Source: Methylovulum sp.
GTDB taxonomy: Bacteria > Pseudomonadota > Gammaproteobacteria > Methylococcales > Methylomonadaceae
Reading direction: 5' to 3'
DNA: 64,000 nt
Assembly: GCF_028687615.1 (NCBI RefSeq)
Contig: NZ_JAQTZU010000009.1
Span: 62,001-126,000, forward strand
Shown: positions 49,712 through 60,038 of the stretch, piece by piece
How positions within the stretch are numbered: the stretch's first letter is position 1
Layout: every line of letters begins with the position of its first letter
Translations under genes and position numbers: made by a program
The notes under the pieces: generated by a model
Told to the model about the DNA's origin: nothing
The model's database searches: none
What the model saw: only the letters and a program-made list of their open reading frames with translations

Positions 49712-50431
49712 ATGGCGATAGTCACGAACACAGTCAATTATTTGGATGGCTGCGTTGTTTTAGAAGGTTTTTTTGCCTTTGATGAGGCAATCCAGGGCCG
49801 CCGTCCCGCCGTATTGATCAATCATGCCCGGGGCGGACGGGATGGTTTTATTGCCGAAAAAGCCGAAAAACTGGCGAAGCTAGGTTACTTGGGTTTTGCG
49901 GTGGACATGTATGGGCAAGGCGTTTTAGGTACGTCGCAAGAAGAAAATAGCCGTTTGATGCAGCCGTTTATGGATGACAGGGCGATGTTGCAAAAACGTA
50001 TCCAAGCGGCGTTGTCTACGGTCAGGTTGATGCCTTGGGTGGATGACAACAAGATCGCGGCGATAGGTTTTTGTTTTGGTGGTTTATGTGTGCTGGATTT
50101 GGCCCGCACTGGCGCGGACATCAAAGGCGTGGTCAGCTTTCATGGCCTGTTGGGTGCGCCGGACAATCTTGCCGGACAGCCGATTAAAGCCAAGGTGTTG
50201 GCCTTGCATGGACATGATGACCCGATGGGGCCGGTCGAGCAAGTTGTCGCGTTCGAGCAGGAAATGACGGAGGCCGGAGCCGATTGGCAAGTGCATGTCT
50301 ACGGCAACACCCTGCACGCATTCACCAATCCGGTCGCCAACAATCCTGATTTTGGCACGGTTTATCAAGCCAGTGCCGACCGCCGTTCTTGGGTGGCGAT
50401 GCAAAATTTTCTTGAAGAAGTTTTTGCTTGA
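49712..50431 (+). CDS. Dienelactone hydrolase family protein
   Basis: 239 residues with an alpha/beta-hydrolase fold. The nucleophile is Cys in GFCFGGLC, the Asp is in ALHGHDDPMGP, and the His in NTLHAFT. Dienelactone hydrolase-type enzymes cleave lactones or esters; the substrate is not defined by the context. It is co-directional with the phosphatase gene. Confidence 0.93.
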   Translation: MAIVTNTVNYLDGCVVLEGFFAFDEAIQGRRPAVLINHARGGRDGFIAEKAEKLAKLGYLGFAVDMYGQGVLGTSQEENSRLMQPFMDDRAMLQKRIQAALSTVRLMPWVDDNKIAAIGFCFGGLCVLDLARTGADIKGVVSFHGLLGAPDNLAGQPIKAKVLALHGHDDPMGPVEQVVAFEQEMTEAGADWQVHVYGNTLHAFTNPVANNPDFGTVYQASADRRSWVAMQNFLEEVFA

Positions 50432-50438
50432 AAAGCTC

Positions 50439-50461
50439 GGGACGGTTTTATTGCCCGTCCC
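50439..50461 (+). terminator. Putative terminator after the hydrolase gene
   Basis: GGGACGG and CCGTCCC arms with a nine-base loop, seven bases after the stop codon. There is no clear T tract. Confidence 0.5.
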
Positions 50462-50584
50462 CGCCACTCACATTTACAGGCAGTGATAACGATAGGAATG
50501 TCATAGAAACGGTAGATAAATCGGTTCGGGTGGGAAAATCCTTACCTATCACTTCTGGACTTTGCCATGCAAGGTCTCTACAGC

Positions 50585-50785
50585 CCATCACAAAAAACGC
50601 CGGGCATCCTGTGCCAGTAGCATTTCAAATTGCCCGGTCGTCACGGGTTTGCCAAACAAATAACCTTGCGCCTCACCGCAACCCTGTTCACGCAGAAAAG
50701 CCTGTTGTTCCTCGGTTTCCACCCCTTCGGCAATGGTTTGCAGCCCCAAACTTTTGGACAAATTTTTGCAAGCGGGTAAAACCAT
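50585..50785 (-). pseudogene. C-terminal piece of an EAL-domain gene
   Basis: Minus-strand translation [20 protein letters not shown], then [20 protein letters not shown], is the end of a c-di-GMP phosphodiesterase EAL domain. The residues that should come directly before it (EDKAIVSAI) are found at about 52015-52045 on the same strand. The 1.2 kb between is an insertion carrying HicAB and a phage-like fragment. Confidence 0.88.
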
Positions 50786-50833
50786 CCCTGTGGTTTGATG
50801 CCAGTCTACATAACGGGTATCCACCAGCAGCCG

Positions 50834-51250
50834 TTAAACCAGCGTCATGTTGATATGCCGACCCAACGCCTTGGCCGCCAATTCCATTTGCTCAATTTTG
50901 GAGGCATGGGTCAAATCAAATAATCTATCCACTTGCGGGGCTTTCCAGCCCAACCGCCTGGCCAGCTCCGCCTTACGGATACCCTGCGCCAGCATCTCGC
51001 TATAAATCGCCAACTTAATAGATTCCAGTGGCGAAGGGCAAACGGTTGGCAAACCGCCCGGATCAGAAGGCACGGGCAAAGGCTTACGGTCGTCAATATA
51101 AAACGACAAGGCGCTTTCCAAGGCATCAACCGCATGGCATAAAGCGTCGGCCTCATCTTCACCTTGGGTGATCGCTTCGGGAATATCGGGGAAGGTGGCA
51201 ACAAAGCCGCCTTCAGGTTGCGCTTTGAGAATAACGGGGTAATCAAACAT
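50834..51250 (-). CDS. hicB: HicB-family antitoxin
   Basis: 138 residues. The N-terminal HicB fold (FDYPVILKAQPEGGFVATFPDIPEAITQGEDEADAL) is followed by an Xre-like helix-turn-helix (AELARRLGWKAPQVDRLFD) that should bind the operator upstream of hicA. It neutralises HicA. It overlaps hicA by eight bases. Confidence 0.95.
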   Translation of the reverse strand: MFDYPVILKAQPEGGFVATFPDIPEAITQGEDEADALCHAVDALESALSFYIDDRKPLPVPSDPGGLPTVCPSPLESIKLAIYSEMLAQGIRKAELARRLGWKAPQVDRLFDLTHASKIEQMELAAKALGRHINMTLV

Positions 51251-51434
51251 GGTGTGTTCCTTTCAAGCCGAGTTGTTTTTTAATGCCTTCCACCGTACCT
51301 GTTTTTAAGTCAGTGTTGTGCATGGGTAAGATAGACTGTTTGCCGTTCAAAAATACTTTCAAATGCGAACCCTTGCCCTCTTGAAAAATAGCCCCTTGTT
51401 GTTCCAGCCATTTTTTCATTTGTTTAGAGGTCAT
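51243..51434 (-). CDS. hicA: HicA-family mRNA interferase toxin
   Basis: 63 residues. A double-stranded RNA-binding-like fold with the catalytic His in GKGSHLKVFLNGKQSILPMHN and KKQLGL at the end. It cleaves mRNA. Toxin first, antitoxin second, the normal hicAB order. Confidence 0.95.
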   Translation of the reverse strand: MTSKQMKKWLEQQGAIFQEGKGSHLKVFLNGKQSILPMHNTDLKTGTVEGIKKQLGLKGTHHV

Positions 51435-51470
51435 AGGATTTGTTGCCAGTGGTTTAGTAGGGGTAAATTA

Positions 51471-51520
51471 CAACACAAGTGTTGTGTTTTTCAATAAATA
51501 AATAACACTTTTGTTGTTTA
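51471..51520 (-). promoter_or_regulatory. Probable hicAB operator region
   Basis: CAACAC-AA-GTGTTG (51471-51484) is an inverted repeat 36 bases upstream of the hicA start, and a related AACACTTTTGTTGTT follows at about 51506-51520. The helix-turn-helix of HicB is the likely binder. Confidence 0.5.
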
Positions 51521-51599
51521 TTTTGTGATTGAAAACCTTAAACCGCCAATGAGAAATCAACGGCGGTTTTTTTATGCCTGAAAATTTAGAGATACGGTT

Positions 51600-51965
51600 A
51601 TGTCAAGCGATAAGAAAAAAATTGAGATAGAAATTCAGGGCAATGCCGATTCGCTACAGCAAGCCACGCAAAAATCCGGTGGCTTGCTGTCGGCATTAAA
51701 AGCGCAAGTGGCGTTGTTGATAACCCAATTGCAACTGGCTGTCCCTGCATTTTTGACTTTTGGGCAAGCCGCCGTGGCGGCCCTGTCACGCGCCGCAGCT
51801 GCCGCCATGGGCTTGATTACCCATATCGTCGATTTAGGCGTGCACTTGGCGCGGCTGACGGCAAACTATTTGGGCTTATCGGTAGGAATTGACACCAATA
51901 ACGCCAAGCTGGAGCTAGGCCGCAAAGCCGTTGAAAAATACCATGTCGAAACCCGTATCTCATTA
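51600..51965 (+). pseudogene. Phage tape-measure-like fragment
   Basis: About 120 residues beginning SSDKKKIEIEIQGNADSLQQ, which resembles the N-terminus of phage tail tape-measure proteins, then a hydrophobic Ala-rich helix (AVAALSRAAAAAMGLI). It loses its own character near 51965, after which the frame continues as antisense of the EAL gene. Good start context, but only a fraction of a tape-measure protein. Assignment tentative. Confidence 0.5.
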
Positions 51966-52014
51966 GGGTTTTTAAAGCATTTTGCCGACTTGCTTAAGCA
52001 CTTGCCTTTCCCGG

Positions 52015-52530
52015 ATGGCGCTGACTATGGCCTTGTCTTCAGGACCAGTGCCGATGTCACGGACAAACGACTGGTCAATCTTAAGCTTGTACACGATGAG
52101 TATACCTTCCAGATATTGCATCCCGGCAAATTTGCCCGAACAATTCCGGCTCATTATCACAACGCACTATCGCCTGGTTGCACTGGCTCAAAGCGGCATA
52201 AAGCTGGGTCATGCGCTGGTTTTTTGCGGCAGATTCATTGCGTTCGGCATCAATTTGGGCAAGCCTTCCCTAGGTTTCCGACACCTAGGCCATGATACTT
52301 TTTCCCCTGGTTTTACCGGTTGGAATTGATGCACTAAAATCCCCGTTGCCAAGCCGGGCGATATGTCTATGCAGATCGTCCACATCGGCACCTAAAGTAG
52401 CATACAAGACCCGATAGGAATGCCAAAGTGTGAGCCATCAACATGGCACCGAATAAAATGAATGGTATGAAACCGGCTATAACATAAGTTATTGCTATTA
52501 GTCTGATCGATAACAAGCCGTTTTCTAAGG
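52015..52530 (-). pseudogene. N-terminal and middle pieces of the membrane GAF/GGDEF/EAL-type sensor gene
   Basis: Minus-strand pieces in different frames: a hydrophobic segment IAGFIPFILFGAMLMAHTLAFL (52435-52500), LHRHIARLGNGDFSASIP and NESAAKNQRMTQLYAALSQC with NQAIVRCDNEPELFGQICRD (about 52150-52270, a HAMP-to-GAF join), then KLKIDQSFVRDIGTGPEDKA (about 52025-52085, mid EAL). The rest of GAF, all of GGDEF and the EAL N-terminus are deleted. The gene is dead. Confidence 0.82.
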
Positions 52531-52896
52531 CTATTCCATCGCCTCATAAATCTCCTGGGTGAAGCGCGGTGTACAAATCGCCAGAAACACCAAATCATCG
52601 TCGCCAATATTGGTGATTTGTTGGGGACATTCTGGCGGGATGATGACGACATCACCCGTTTTCACCGTTTGCGGCGGCAAACCGTCCACGTCAACACGCC
52701 CAGCCCCCGCCAGCATGACATAACGCTCGACTACACCACGCAAACGGTGCAATTTGGTCGTGACCCCTGGCCTGACCCGTGCCCTGGCTATCGAAATAGT
52801 TTCATCGGCAGCCGTATTGGATAGTTCCAAAATGAAACAACCTTCATCAAAATAATATTCATCATCTTCGTTGGCTTTTAAAATTTGTGCTCGCAT
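52531..52896 (-). CDS. Cupin-domain protein
   Basis: 121 residues with one double-stranded beta-helix. Motif 1: GVTTKLHRLRGVVERYVMLAGAGRVDVDG; motif 2: GDVVIIPPECPQQITNIGDDDLVFLAI. Metal ligands are only partly conserved (one His in the first motif, none clear in the second), so binding or structural roles are as likely as catalysis. It directly follows tsaB (three-base gap). Confidence 0.88.
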   Translation of the reverse strand: MRAQILKANEDDEYYFDEGCFILELSNTAADETISIARARVRPGVTTKLHRLRGVVERYVMLAGAGRVDVDGLPPQTVKTGDVVIIPPECPQQITNIGDDDLVFLAICTPRFTQEIYEAME

Positions 52897-52899
52897 GGT

Positions 52900-53583
52900 C
52901 TAACGCTCCGATTCTTTTTTGGCGACTTTATCGCGTAAGTATACAGGCATGGCGAGTTCCACGGGTACGGCAAGTTGTTTGGCAAAACCGCGCAGACCCA
53001 AGGCCGCAATCGCCCTGGCCCTGGGCAAATGGTCAATTTCATAATGTGGGACGCGCCCGCCCACTGTTTCCAGCAAGATTTGCGGATAAACGCCCCAGCC
53101 CGTTCCCAAGCCGACACCCGACAGGTCAGGAAACGTGACCAATCCGGCGGGCGTTACCGTTTCTTCGCCAAGCAATTGGGCAAAACCATCCGCATCACGT
53201 TGGTAAACCCCCCAGAAAATCTCGCCCATCCGTGCATCCATCGCGACAAAAGCGACATGGTCTTGATGGTGGTCGAAATAATCCTGGGCAATCGCCGCCA
53301 GTGTCGAAACCGGCACCACCAGCAAATCCAAGCCCAAGGCCAGCCCTTGGATGATGCCTGTGGCAATGCGTACTCCGGTAAATGACCCGGGGCCGCAACC
53401 GAACGCTAAAGCTTCCAAATCAGCGGGTTGTAAGCCCGCCTCTTTCAGCAAGCTATCCACCATCGGCAAAATCAGTTGCGTGTGTTCTTTGCTGGCAAGT
53501 TCATAACGTTCGTGGATGGCGCCATCAATAGCCAATGCCGCCGAGCAAGCATCGGTTGCGGTTTCTACGGCGAGTAGTTTCAT
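52900..53583 (-). CDS. tsaB: tRNA threonylcarbamoyladenosine biosynthesis protein TsaB
   Basis: 227 residues from the ATG at 53583 (MKLLAVETATDACS). The ASKHA fold is marked by AFGCGPGSFTGVRIA. TsaB pairs with TsaD and TsaE to make t6A at position 37 of tRNAs reading ANN codons. It follows the helicase gene by one base. Confidence 0.95.
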   Translation of the reverse strand: MKLLAVETATDACSAALAIDGAIHERYELASKEHTQLILPMVDSLLKEAGLQPADLEALAFGCGPGSFTGVRIATGIIQGLALGLDLLVVPVSTLAAIAQDYFDHHQDHVAFVAMDARMGEIFWGVYQRDADGFAQLLGEETVTPAGLVTFPDLSGVGLGTGWGVYPQILLETVGGRVPHYEIDHLPRARAIAALGLRGFAKQLAVPVELAMPVYLRDKVAKKESER

Positions 53584-53584
53584 G

Positions 53585-55555
53585 TTAAGTTCCTGTAGGA
53601 AGTGCTTCGGATCGTTCTGCAAAAAACGCCTGGACATCGGCAATATCCCGCGTCCGTTTCATCGGCGGCACGCTGTCCAGGAACATCTGCCCGTAAGAGC
53701 GTTTCAATAAACGCGGATCGCAAACCATCAATACGCCCCGGTCATTTTCATCACGGATCAGGCGGCCTATGCCTTGCCTTAAGGCGATGACGGCGGCGGG
53801 GATTTGGTATTCAAAAAACGGATTTTTGCCTTGCTTGGCCATCGCATCCAGACGCGCTTTCAAGACCGGGTCGCCAGGTGAGGAAAACGGCAGTTTGTCG
53901 ATAATCACGCACGACAAGGCTTCGCCGCGCACATCCACGCCTTCCCAAAAACTCGATGTGCCGAGCAACACCGCGTTCCCCGCTTTTTTAAACTGTTCCA
54001 GCAATTGTGCTTTGGGGCGGCTGCCTTGCACCAGCAAAGGATAAGGCAGTTTGTTTTGCAACAGTTTTTCCGCTTGTTGCAAGGCGCGGTGGCTGGTGAA
54101 CAGGAAAAACGCGCGGCCTTTGCTGGCTTGCAAGACGGGCAACACAAACTCCACTATTAAGGGAATAAAGTTGGGTTCATTCGGTTGCGGCAAGCCTTTG
54201 GGATGATAAAACAAGGATTGGTTGGCATAATCAAACGGGCTGCCCCAGCTTTGGCTGCGTGGCTGGTCCAGCCCCAGATTGTTGGCAAAATGGTCGAAGC
54301 GGCCCGCGACACTGAGCGTCGCCGACGTGAAAATCCAAGTGGCTTTATGATGCTGCATAAACAGCCGGAATTCTCCGGCAATATCCAGCGGTGTGCGGCT
54401 GAGGGTGAAGGTTTTGCGGTGGACTTCATACCAGCGTATCCATTTGCCGCTGTGGTCATCCAGGATGGTTTTGACTTGCTGCACCAGCTCGTCAGCACGT
54501 TTGAAACAGGTTTCCAAGCCTTTGGTTTTGACTGAGGCCAGCTCCAATTGCGCTGCCAAGCGTTGCAACTGGTCTTTGACCGCTTGCAAGCCCGCCATAA
54601 TTTTGGGGTTGCTTTCCAGTTCTTGCCATTCGCCGCGCTTCAATTCCATGCCGAATGCCAGGCGCAAGTCCTTGACTTCATGCTCCAGCTCTTCGGCGGC
54701 GGCGCGTAAGGCCGGAATATCGGTGGCATCCTTAAAATATTCGATCAGCGAATCTTGCGCCAAATCATTTAACTGCTTGGCCCCGATATGTGTACCTAAA
54801 AAATTGGACGCGGTATCCGCCAATTGATGCGCTTCATCAATAACCACCACTTCGGCGTTGGGCAGGAGTTCGCCAAAACCGCTGTCACGGATGGACCAAT
54901 CGGCGCACAGCAAATGATGGTTGACGACCAGCACTTCGGCCTCCTGGGCTTTTTTCCGGGCCTTGACTAAAAAGCATTCGGCGTAATCAGGGCAATCCTG
55001 GCCCAAGCAATTTTCCACCGTGGAAGTCGCCAGATACCAGACCGGGCTGGCTTCCGGGACATCGGCAATATCGGCGATGTCGCCCGTTTGGGTATGTTTG
55101 CCCCAAGCGTTGATTTTGGATATATCCACGGCATCTTCTTTGCTGAATCCCAGGTTCGACGTCAAGGCATTTTTCAAACGGTAAGTGCAAAGATAATTGC
55201 TGCGGCCTTTTAGCAAAGCCGCCATAAACGGCGTTTTCACGGCTTTGCGCAATAGCGGCAAATCTTTGTTGAACAATTGGTCTTGCAGATTTTTTGTCCC
55301 TGTGGAAACAATGACTTTTTGCCCTGACAAAATCGCCGGAACCAGATAGGCGAAGGTCTTGCCGGTGCCTGTCCCCGCTTCGGCGAGCAAATGTTGGCGG
55401 TCGGTGATGGCGGACTGGATCGCCCGCGCCATTTCCAGTTGCGAGTCCCGTGGTTGATAACCGTCAATGACAGCCGCCAACACGCCATCGTGGCTAAAAA
55501 AAGAAGTTAATTCGGTCACTGGTTTGTTTATCGAAAAAATTTCAAAAGACGACAT
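53585..55555 (-). CDS. DinG/YoaA-type ATP-dependent helicase
   Basis: 656 residues of the XPD-like superfamily 2. Walker A is AEAGTGTGKTFAYL, the DEAH box is VVIDEAHQLADTAS, and iron-sulfur cysteines can be seen around NYLCTYRL, NCLGQDCPDYAEC. The C-terminal motor ends with GIGRLIRDENDRG. It unwinds DNA with 5'-3' polarity in repair and replication. Upstream of tsaB, as in many gammaproteobacteria, which favours the YoaA branch. Confidence 0.94.
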   Translation of the reverse strand: MSSFEIFSINKPVTELTSFFSHDGVLAAVIDGYQPRDSQLEMARAIQSAITDRQHLLAEAGTGTGKTFAYLVPAILSGQKVIVSTGTKNLQDQLFNKDLPLLRKAVKTPFMAALLKGRSNYLCTYRLKNALTSNLGFSKEDAVDISKINAWGKHTQTGDIADIADVPEASPVWYLATSTVENCLGQDCPDYAECFLVKARKKAQEAEVLVVNHHLLCADWSIRDSGFGELLPNAEVVVIDEAHQLADTASNFLGTHIGAKQLNDLAQDSLIEYFKDATDIPALRAAAEELEHEVKDLRLAFGMELKRGEWQELESNPKIMAGLQAVKDQLQRLAAQLELASVKTKGLETCFKRADELVQQVKTILDDHSGKWIRWYEVHRKTFTLSRTPLDIAGEFRLFMQHHKATWIFTSATLSVAGRFDHFANNLGLDQPRSQSWGSPFDYANQSLFYHPKGLPQPNEPNFIPLIVEFVLPVLQASKGRAFFLFTSHRALQQAEKLLQNKLPYPLLVQGSRPKAQLLEQFKKAGNAVLLGTSSFWEGVDVRGEALSCVIIDKLPFSSPGDPVLKARLDAMAKQGKNPFFEYQIPAAVIALRQGIGRLIRDENDRGVLMVCDPRLLKRSYGQMFLDSVPPMKRTRDIADVQAFFAERSEALPTGT

Positions 55556-56026
55556 AGTAGGGCAATGCCATCAAGAATGCCATGTGAAATGTCAGGGCAA
55601 TCCCGTCATTCAACGGCTTCCCCGAAAATCAGTTCTGCCAGGTAGCGGTCACTCAAACCGGCCCGGAGCTTACGTTTGCGTAGGCTGTCTTTAGTGGGCG
55701 CAGTGTTGTTCAATAAATTCAGCACCGCCCGCCTGACCAAAGCCAAGTTTTCCGGTGCATGGTTTGTCCTTGTCCGGTTACGGTCTTCGCCAAACTGCAC
55801 GTCCAGCACCCAATGCTGGCTATTTTCAATGGTTGGAATACGGGCGGCATTATCAATTTGAGCCGTGGCGGTGCTTGCAGATTTATCGGCAAGTGCAAGG
55901 TTCCGCGCCCAACCACGCGCTGACGGATTATCATTTTGAGCAAACACGTTTTTTAGCCTTGGACTTACGGAAGCTGCTACGCCATACAGATAGTTCCATT
56001 AGGTTTTGTTGCCATTTCGATAATGC
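55556..56026. other. 471-base gap with an ISAs1 relic
   Basis: Contains the ISAs1 transposase fragment (55606-55947). The rest shows no gene or clear element. Confidence 0.65.
55606..55947 (-). pseudogene. ISAs1-family transposase C-terminal relic
   Basis: Minus-strand text ENSQHWVLDVQFGEDRNRTR, then HAPENLALVRRAVLNLLN, and KRKLRAGLSDRYLAELIFG is the conserved end of ISAs1 transposases. The N-terminal two thirds are missing. Confidence 0.88.
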
Positions 56027-58195
56027 CTAACGGTTGCCTTTTAGCCTATTCCCTGCATAAGCCTTAGCCTTCGCGCCTTTCTGATTATCCAAACCGGTAT
56101 ATTTAGTCTTAAACACTTGCGTCTTTCCCGTGACAGGCACTGTACTCTTAGGCTGGAACGACGGCACTAAATGCTGTTTGCCATTGCCGATCAAATCCGC
56201 CCTGCCCATGTCTTTTAACGCATCACGCAGCAAAGGCCAGTTTTTTGGGTCGTGGTAACGTAAAAAAGCCTTGTGCAAGCGGCGTTGTTTGACGCTTTTC
56301 GGGATGGCAATATCGGGGGCTTTGTGGCTGACTTTGTGCAGCGTGTCTTTGCCGGAATGGTACATCGCCGTCGCGGTCGCCATCGGTGACGGCAAAAAGG
56401 CCTGCACTTGGTCGGCCCTAAAACCATTGCGCTTTAGCCAAATCGCCAAATTCAACATGTCTTCGTCGGTCGTGCCAGGATGCGCGGCGATGAAGTACGG
56501 GATCAGATATTGCTCCTTGCCCGCTTCTTTGGAATATTTATCGAACATTTCTTTGAAGCGGTGGTATGTCCCCATGCCCGGTTTCATCATTTTGGATAGC
56601 GGGCCTTGCTCGGTATGTTCAGGGGCGATTTTCAAATAACCGCCGACATGGTGTGTGACCAATTCCTTGACGTATTCCGGCGATTCGACCGCCAAATCGT
56701 AACGCAAGCCTGAGGCGATGAAGATTTTCTTGATGCCAGGCAAGGCGCGGGCGCGGCGGTAGAGTTTGATGAGCGGTGTGTGGTCGGTATTGAGATTGGG
56801 GCAAATCCCTGGATACACGCAGGAGGGCTTGCGGCAAGCGGCTTCGATTTTTTCGTCTTTGCAGGCCAAACGGTACATGTTCGCGGTCGGGCCGCCCAAA
56901 TCGGAAATGTGTCCGGTGAACGCGGGCGAGGTGTCGCGGATCGCTTCAATCTCGCGGATGATCGAGTCTTCCGAGCGGCTTTGGATGATGCGGCCTTCGT
57001 GCTCGGTGATCGAACAAAACGTGCAACCACCGAAGCAGCCGCGCATGATGTTGACCGAATGCTGGATCATTTCAAACGCGGGGATGTGCGCCTTGCCATA
57101 GGTTTTGTGCGGCAAGCGCGAGTAGGATAAATCGAACACGCCGTCCATTTCTTTGGTGGTCAGCGGAATCGGCGGCGGATTGAGCCAGACTTCACGGTTG
57201 CCGTGGCGTTGGATCAAAGGCCGCGCATTGCCGGGATTGGTTTCGGCGTGCATGACCCGCGAGGCGTGGGCGTACAACACGGGGTCGTCTTTGACGGCTT
57301 CATAAGATGGCAAGCGCAACACGGTTTTGGCGCGTTGGCTGCGTAAAGCCAGCTTATCGAAACGGATGGCGGATTCCCCAATATCCAGCAACGGGTTGGC
57401 GGATTCAGGTTTCAGATCGCAAGCCGGTTCTTCTTGGTACGGATTCACGGGCGGCGCAATCGCTCCTGGCTTGTCAATGTCGGTGGAATCTTTCGCGGCA
57501 AAATCGGCGGGGATTTGTTTGACGAAATGCGCCGTGCCACGTATGCCTTTGAGTTCGCTGATGTGTTCGCCATTTGCCAAACGATGGGCGATTTCGACAA
57601 TCTGCCGCTCGGCATTGCCGTACACCAGCAAATCGGCCTTGCTGTCGAGCAATACCGATTTACGCACCGTGTCCGACCAATAATCGTAATGGGCGATGCG
57701 GCGCAGACTGGCTTCGATGCCGCCGATGATGATGGTCACGTCTTTAAACGCTTCGCGGCAGCGGTGCGAATAGACGTTGACGGCGCGGTCAGGGCGTTTG
57801 CCCGCCGCCCCGTCGGGTGTGTAGGCATCGTTGGAGCGGATCTTTTTATCGGACGTGTAGCGGTTGACCATCGAATCCATATTGCCGCCGGTCACGCCGA
57901 AAAACAGGTTGGGACGGCCTAATGTCTTAAAATCCGCCACGCCCGTCCAATCCGGTTGCGAGAGAATACCAACGCGGAAACCTTGCGCTTCCAGCAAGCG
58001 CCCGATCAAGGCCATGCCAAAGCTGGGATGGTCGATATACGCATCGCCGGTCACTAAAATCACATCGCAACTGTCCCAACCCAAAGCATCCATTTCTTCG
58101 TGGGTCATTGGCAATTCCGATGCCACGCCAAAGCGTTGCGCCCAGTATTTGCGGTAGCCGAACAGATAGGGGGCGGATAAGGAAGTCTCGGTCAT
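56027..58195 (-). CDS. YgiQ-family radical SAM protein
   Basis: 722 residues. N-terminal B12-like domain ([30 protein letters not shown]), [18 protein letters not shown], then the radical SAM motif [19 protein letters not shown] and [18 protein letters not shown]. The family (UPF0313) is widespread with unknown substrate. It overlaps the next gene upstream by four bases (ATGA), so the two are coupled. Confidence 0.94.
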   Translation of the reverse strand: MTETSLSAPYLFGYRKYWAQRFGVASELPMTHEEMDALGWDSCDVILVTGDAYIDHPSFGMALIGRLLEAQGFRVGILSQPDWTGVADFKTLGRPNLFFGVTGGNMDSMVNRYTSDKKIRSNDAYTPDGAAGKRPDRAVNVYSHRCREAFKDVTIIIGGIEASLRRIAHYDYWSDTVRKSVLLDSKADLLVYGNAERQIVEIAHRLANGEHISELKGIRGTAHFVKQIPADFAAKDSTDIDKPGAIAPPVNPYQEEPACDLKPESANPLLDIGESAIRFDKLALRSQRAKTVLRLPSYEAVKDDPVLYAHASRVMHAETNPGNARPLIQRHGNREVWLNPPPIPLTTKEMDGVFDLSYSRLPHKTYGKAHIPAFEMIQHSVNIMRGCFGGCTFCSITEHEGRIIQSRSEDSIIREIEAIRDTSPAFTGHISDLGGPTANMYRLACKDEKIEAACRKPSCVYPGICPNLNTDHTPLIKLYRRARALPGIKKIFIASGLRYDLAVESPEYVKELVTHHVGGYLKIAPEHTEQGPLSKMMKPGMGTYHRFKEMFDKYSKEAGKEQYLIPYFIAAHPGTTDEDMLNLAIWLKRNGFRADQVQAFLPSPMATATAMYHSGKDTLHKVSHKAPDIAIPKSVKQRRLHKAFLRYHDPKNWPLLRDALKDMGRADLIGNGKQHLVPSFQPKSTVPVTGKTQVFKTKYTGLDNQKGAKAKAYAGNRLKGNR

Positions 58196-59001
58196 GGTTT
58201 TATCACTTGTTTAAGGGTGCTGGCGTTATGTTTTTTCAACTCTTTCAAAAACGCCGGAAAATCAATTTGATATTTTTGCTCAAGTGCGGCGGCGCGGGCA
58301 CGTAAGCTTTTTAGCGTCACTGCCGGTGGCGTGGAATTGAACGCGAGACCAATGATATTGCCACGCCCGGTCACGGGCAAAAACAGGATTTTCCAGTCGA
58401 ATGCCCTCCCCAGCCACAAGGCGGCGGATTGGAACACCGGATTGCTGGTGCCGCCCCATAAATTAATGACCAGGATGCCATCGTCTTTTAACATCGCTTG
58501 GCAAGCATCAAAAAACGTCTGGTTGCTGATGGACCCGGCCATACCCTCATGGTCGAAAGCGTCAACCACCATCAGGCTGTAACGCTCGCGGTGGCTGTCC
58601 GCACGCTTACGGACATACTGGCCGCCATCATCAATAATCACTTTTAAGCGGCGGTCAAACGGCAAAGCAAAATGGCTGCGGGCGACCCTGACCACACTTT
58701 CGCGGCATTCCACTACGGTCAGGTGGCAATCGGGGAAATGCTGCAAAAGATGCTTGGTGATAGACCCGCCGCCCAAACCGACAACCAAGGCTTTATCCGC
58801 TAAAGTTTCTTTAAACAGCATCCAACAGGTCATAGTCCGCACATAAGCAAGAGCCAATTGGTCTGGTTCATCCAAATACATCGCACTTTGTATAGACGCC
58901 GAGCCAAAATGCAAAGACCTCACCCCCGCCAATTCCACCACCTCGATAATACCGTCATCATCATGGCTTTGGTGGACAAGCAAACCATCATATTTGTACA
59001 T
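58192..59001 (-). CDS. Spermidine-synthase-like protein (soluble)
   Basis: 269 residues. It has an aminopropyltransferase-type fold: [54 protein letters not shown]. The gate-keeping Asp residues of true SpeE are only partly evident, so it may act on another amine. It is the first gene of a pair with the YgiQ-type gene. Confidence 0.88.
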   Translation of the reverse strand: MYKYDGLLVHQSHDDDGIIEVVELAGVRSLHFGSASIQSAMYLDEPDQLALAYVRTMTCWMLFKETLADKALVVGLGGGSITKHLLQHFPDCHLTVVECRESVVRVARSHFALPFDRRLKVIIDDGGQYVRKRADSHRERYSLMVVDAFDHEGMAGSISNQTFFDACQAMLKDDGILVINLWGGTSNPVFQSAALWLGRAFDWKILFLPVTGRGNIIGLAFNSTPPAVTLKSLRARAAALEQKYQIDFPAFLKELKKHNASTLKQVIKP

Positions 59002-59284
59002 AACACATTCATTTCTAATAGATAACCGATCATTATACAGGTAAAAAATAGTTTTGCGGGGAAGATAATGCCTTGATTTTTATGAATGGCAATTAGGAAT
59101 ATCGGTGGGCAATATTTTCGCAAACCGTAAATCCCAAAAAATCCAAAATCTTGTCAAGAAATGCTTCGAAAAGCATCGATTTGGCGGGATTTTCAATCTA
59201 TAAGCATATCTATGACGCTATTACTAACCACTTTTTAGTAGGGTGGTTTAGAATGCTATTTTTAAATTTTCTCCTGCCTTGTCG

Positions 59285-59890
59285 ATGACTAAAGCACTGT
59301 TCAAATTTGATGATTTTTTAAAAAAAGCCTGTTATTTCGAGGCTTCGCTCATTTTGGTCGCGATGCTGTTGGGCTGGTTTGCACACATCAATCCCTTTGC
59401 CACTATCCACTTATCCAAAGCCAGCGTGCTTTATGGCGTGATCGGCACAGTGCCGTTATTTTTGATGTTTTTGGCTTTGGAGCGGATAGAAAGGCATTCG
59501 GTCGCGCAAATTCGGCAATTCCTGCTCAGAACGTTGGGCCCTTGTCTGCACCGTTATGATTGGGTGAATTTATTCATTCTGGCGGCAGTGGCGGGAATTT
59601 CAGAAGAAGTCCTGTTTCGCGGTGTTATCCAGCCGTGGATTGAGGTATCTTGGGGAGGGATGGTGGGCTTATTGGTCAGCAACCTGTTGTTCGGCTTCGT
59701 GCATTCCGTGACCCCGCTGTATTCCATCCTAGCGGCATTGGTGGGCATTTATCTGGGGCTGGCTATGGATTTCCAAGGTGAAAGAAACCTGCTGACACCG
59801 ATCATCATCCATACCCTGTATGATTTTCTGGCCTTTCTTGCCCTGATACGGACTTATCGGTCTGGCTTGGTTACCGCATCTAAAAATTAA
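59285..59890 (+). CDS. CPBP-family intramembrane metalloprotease
   Basis: 201 residues from the ATG at 59285. Six or more membrane helices. Active-site motifs are complete: EEVLFRG (motif 1), FGFVHS (motif 2) and IHTLYDF (motif 3). These CAAX-type proteases act inside the membrane; substrate unknown. Confidence 0.93.
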   Translation: MTKALFKFDDFLKKACYFEASLILVAMLLGWFAHINPFATIHLSKASVLYGVIGTVPLFLMFLALERIERHSVAQIRQFLLRTLGPCLHRYDWVNLFILAAVAGISEEVLFRGVIQPWIEVSWGGMVGLLVSNLLFGFVHSVTPLYSILAALVGIYLGLAMDFQGERNLLTPIIIHTLYDFLAFLALIRTYRSGLVTASKN

Positions 59891-60038
59891 ACGGGATCAG
59901 TTGCCAAACTAACTACTGGGTGCGGCCGGATAGCCAGGCAACTATTTAAACGATGGCCCTGCCTAGAAACTATCGCTACGGACATTGCCTCTTGTAACCA
60001 TAACCGCACCCCCACAAATCAACCAACGGGAATGCACA

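Noticed and set aside
51966..52295. Extension of the tape-measure-like frame
   Set aside because: From here the frame is antisense to EAL and GAF remnants, so the apparent residues have no meaning.
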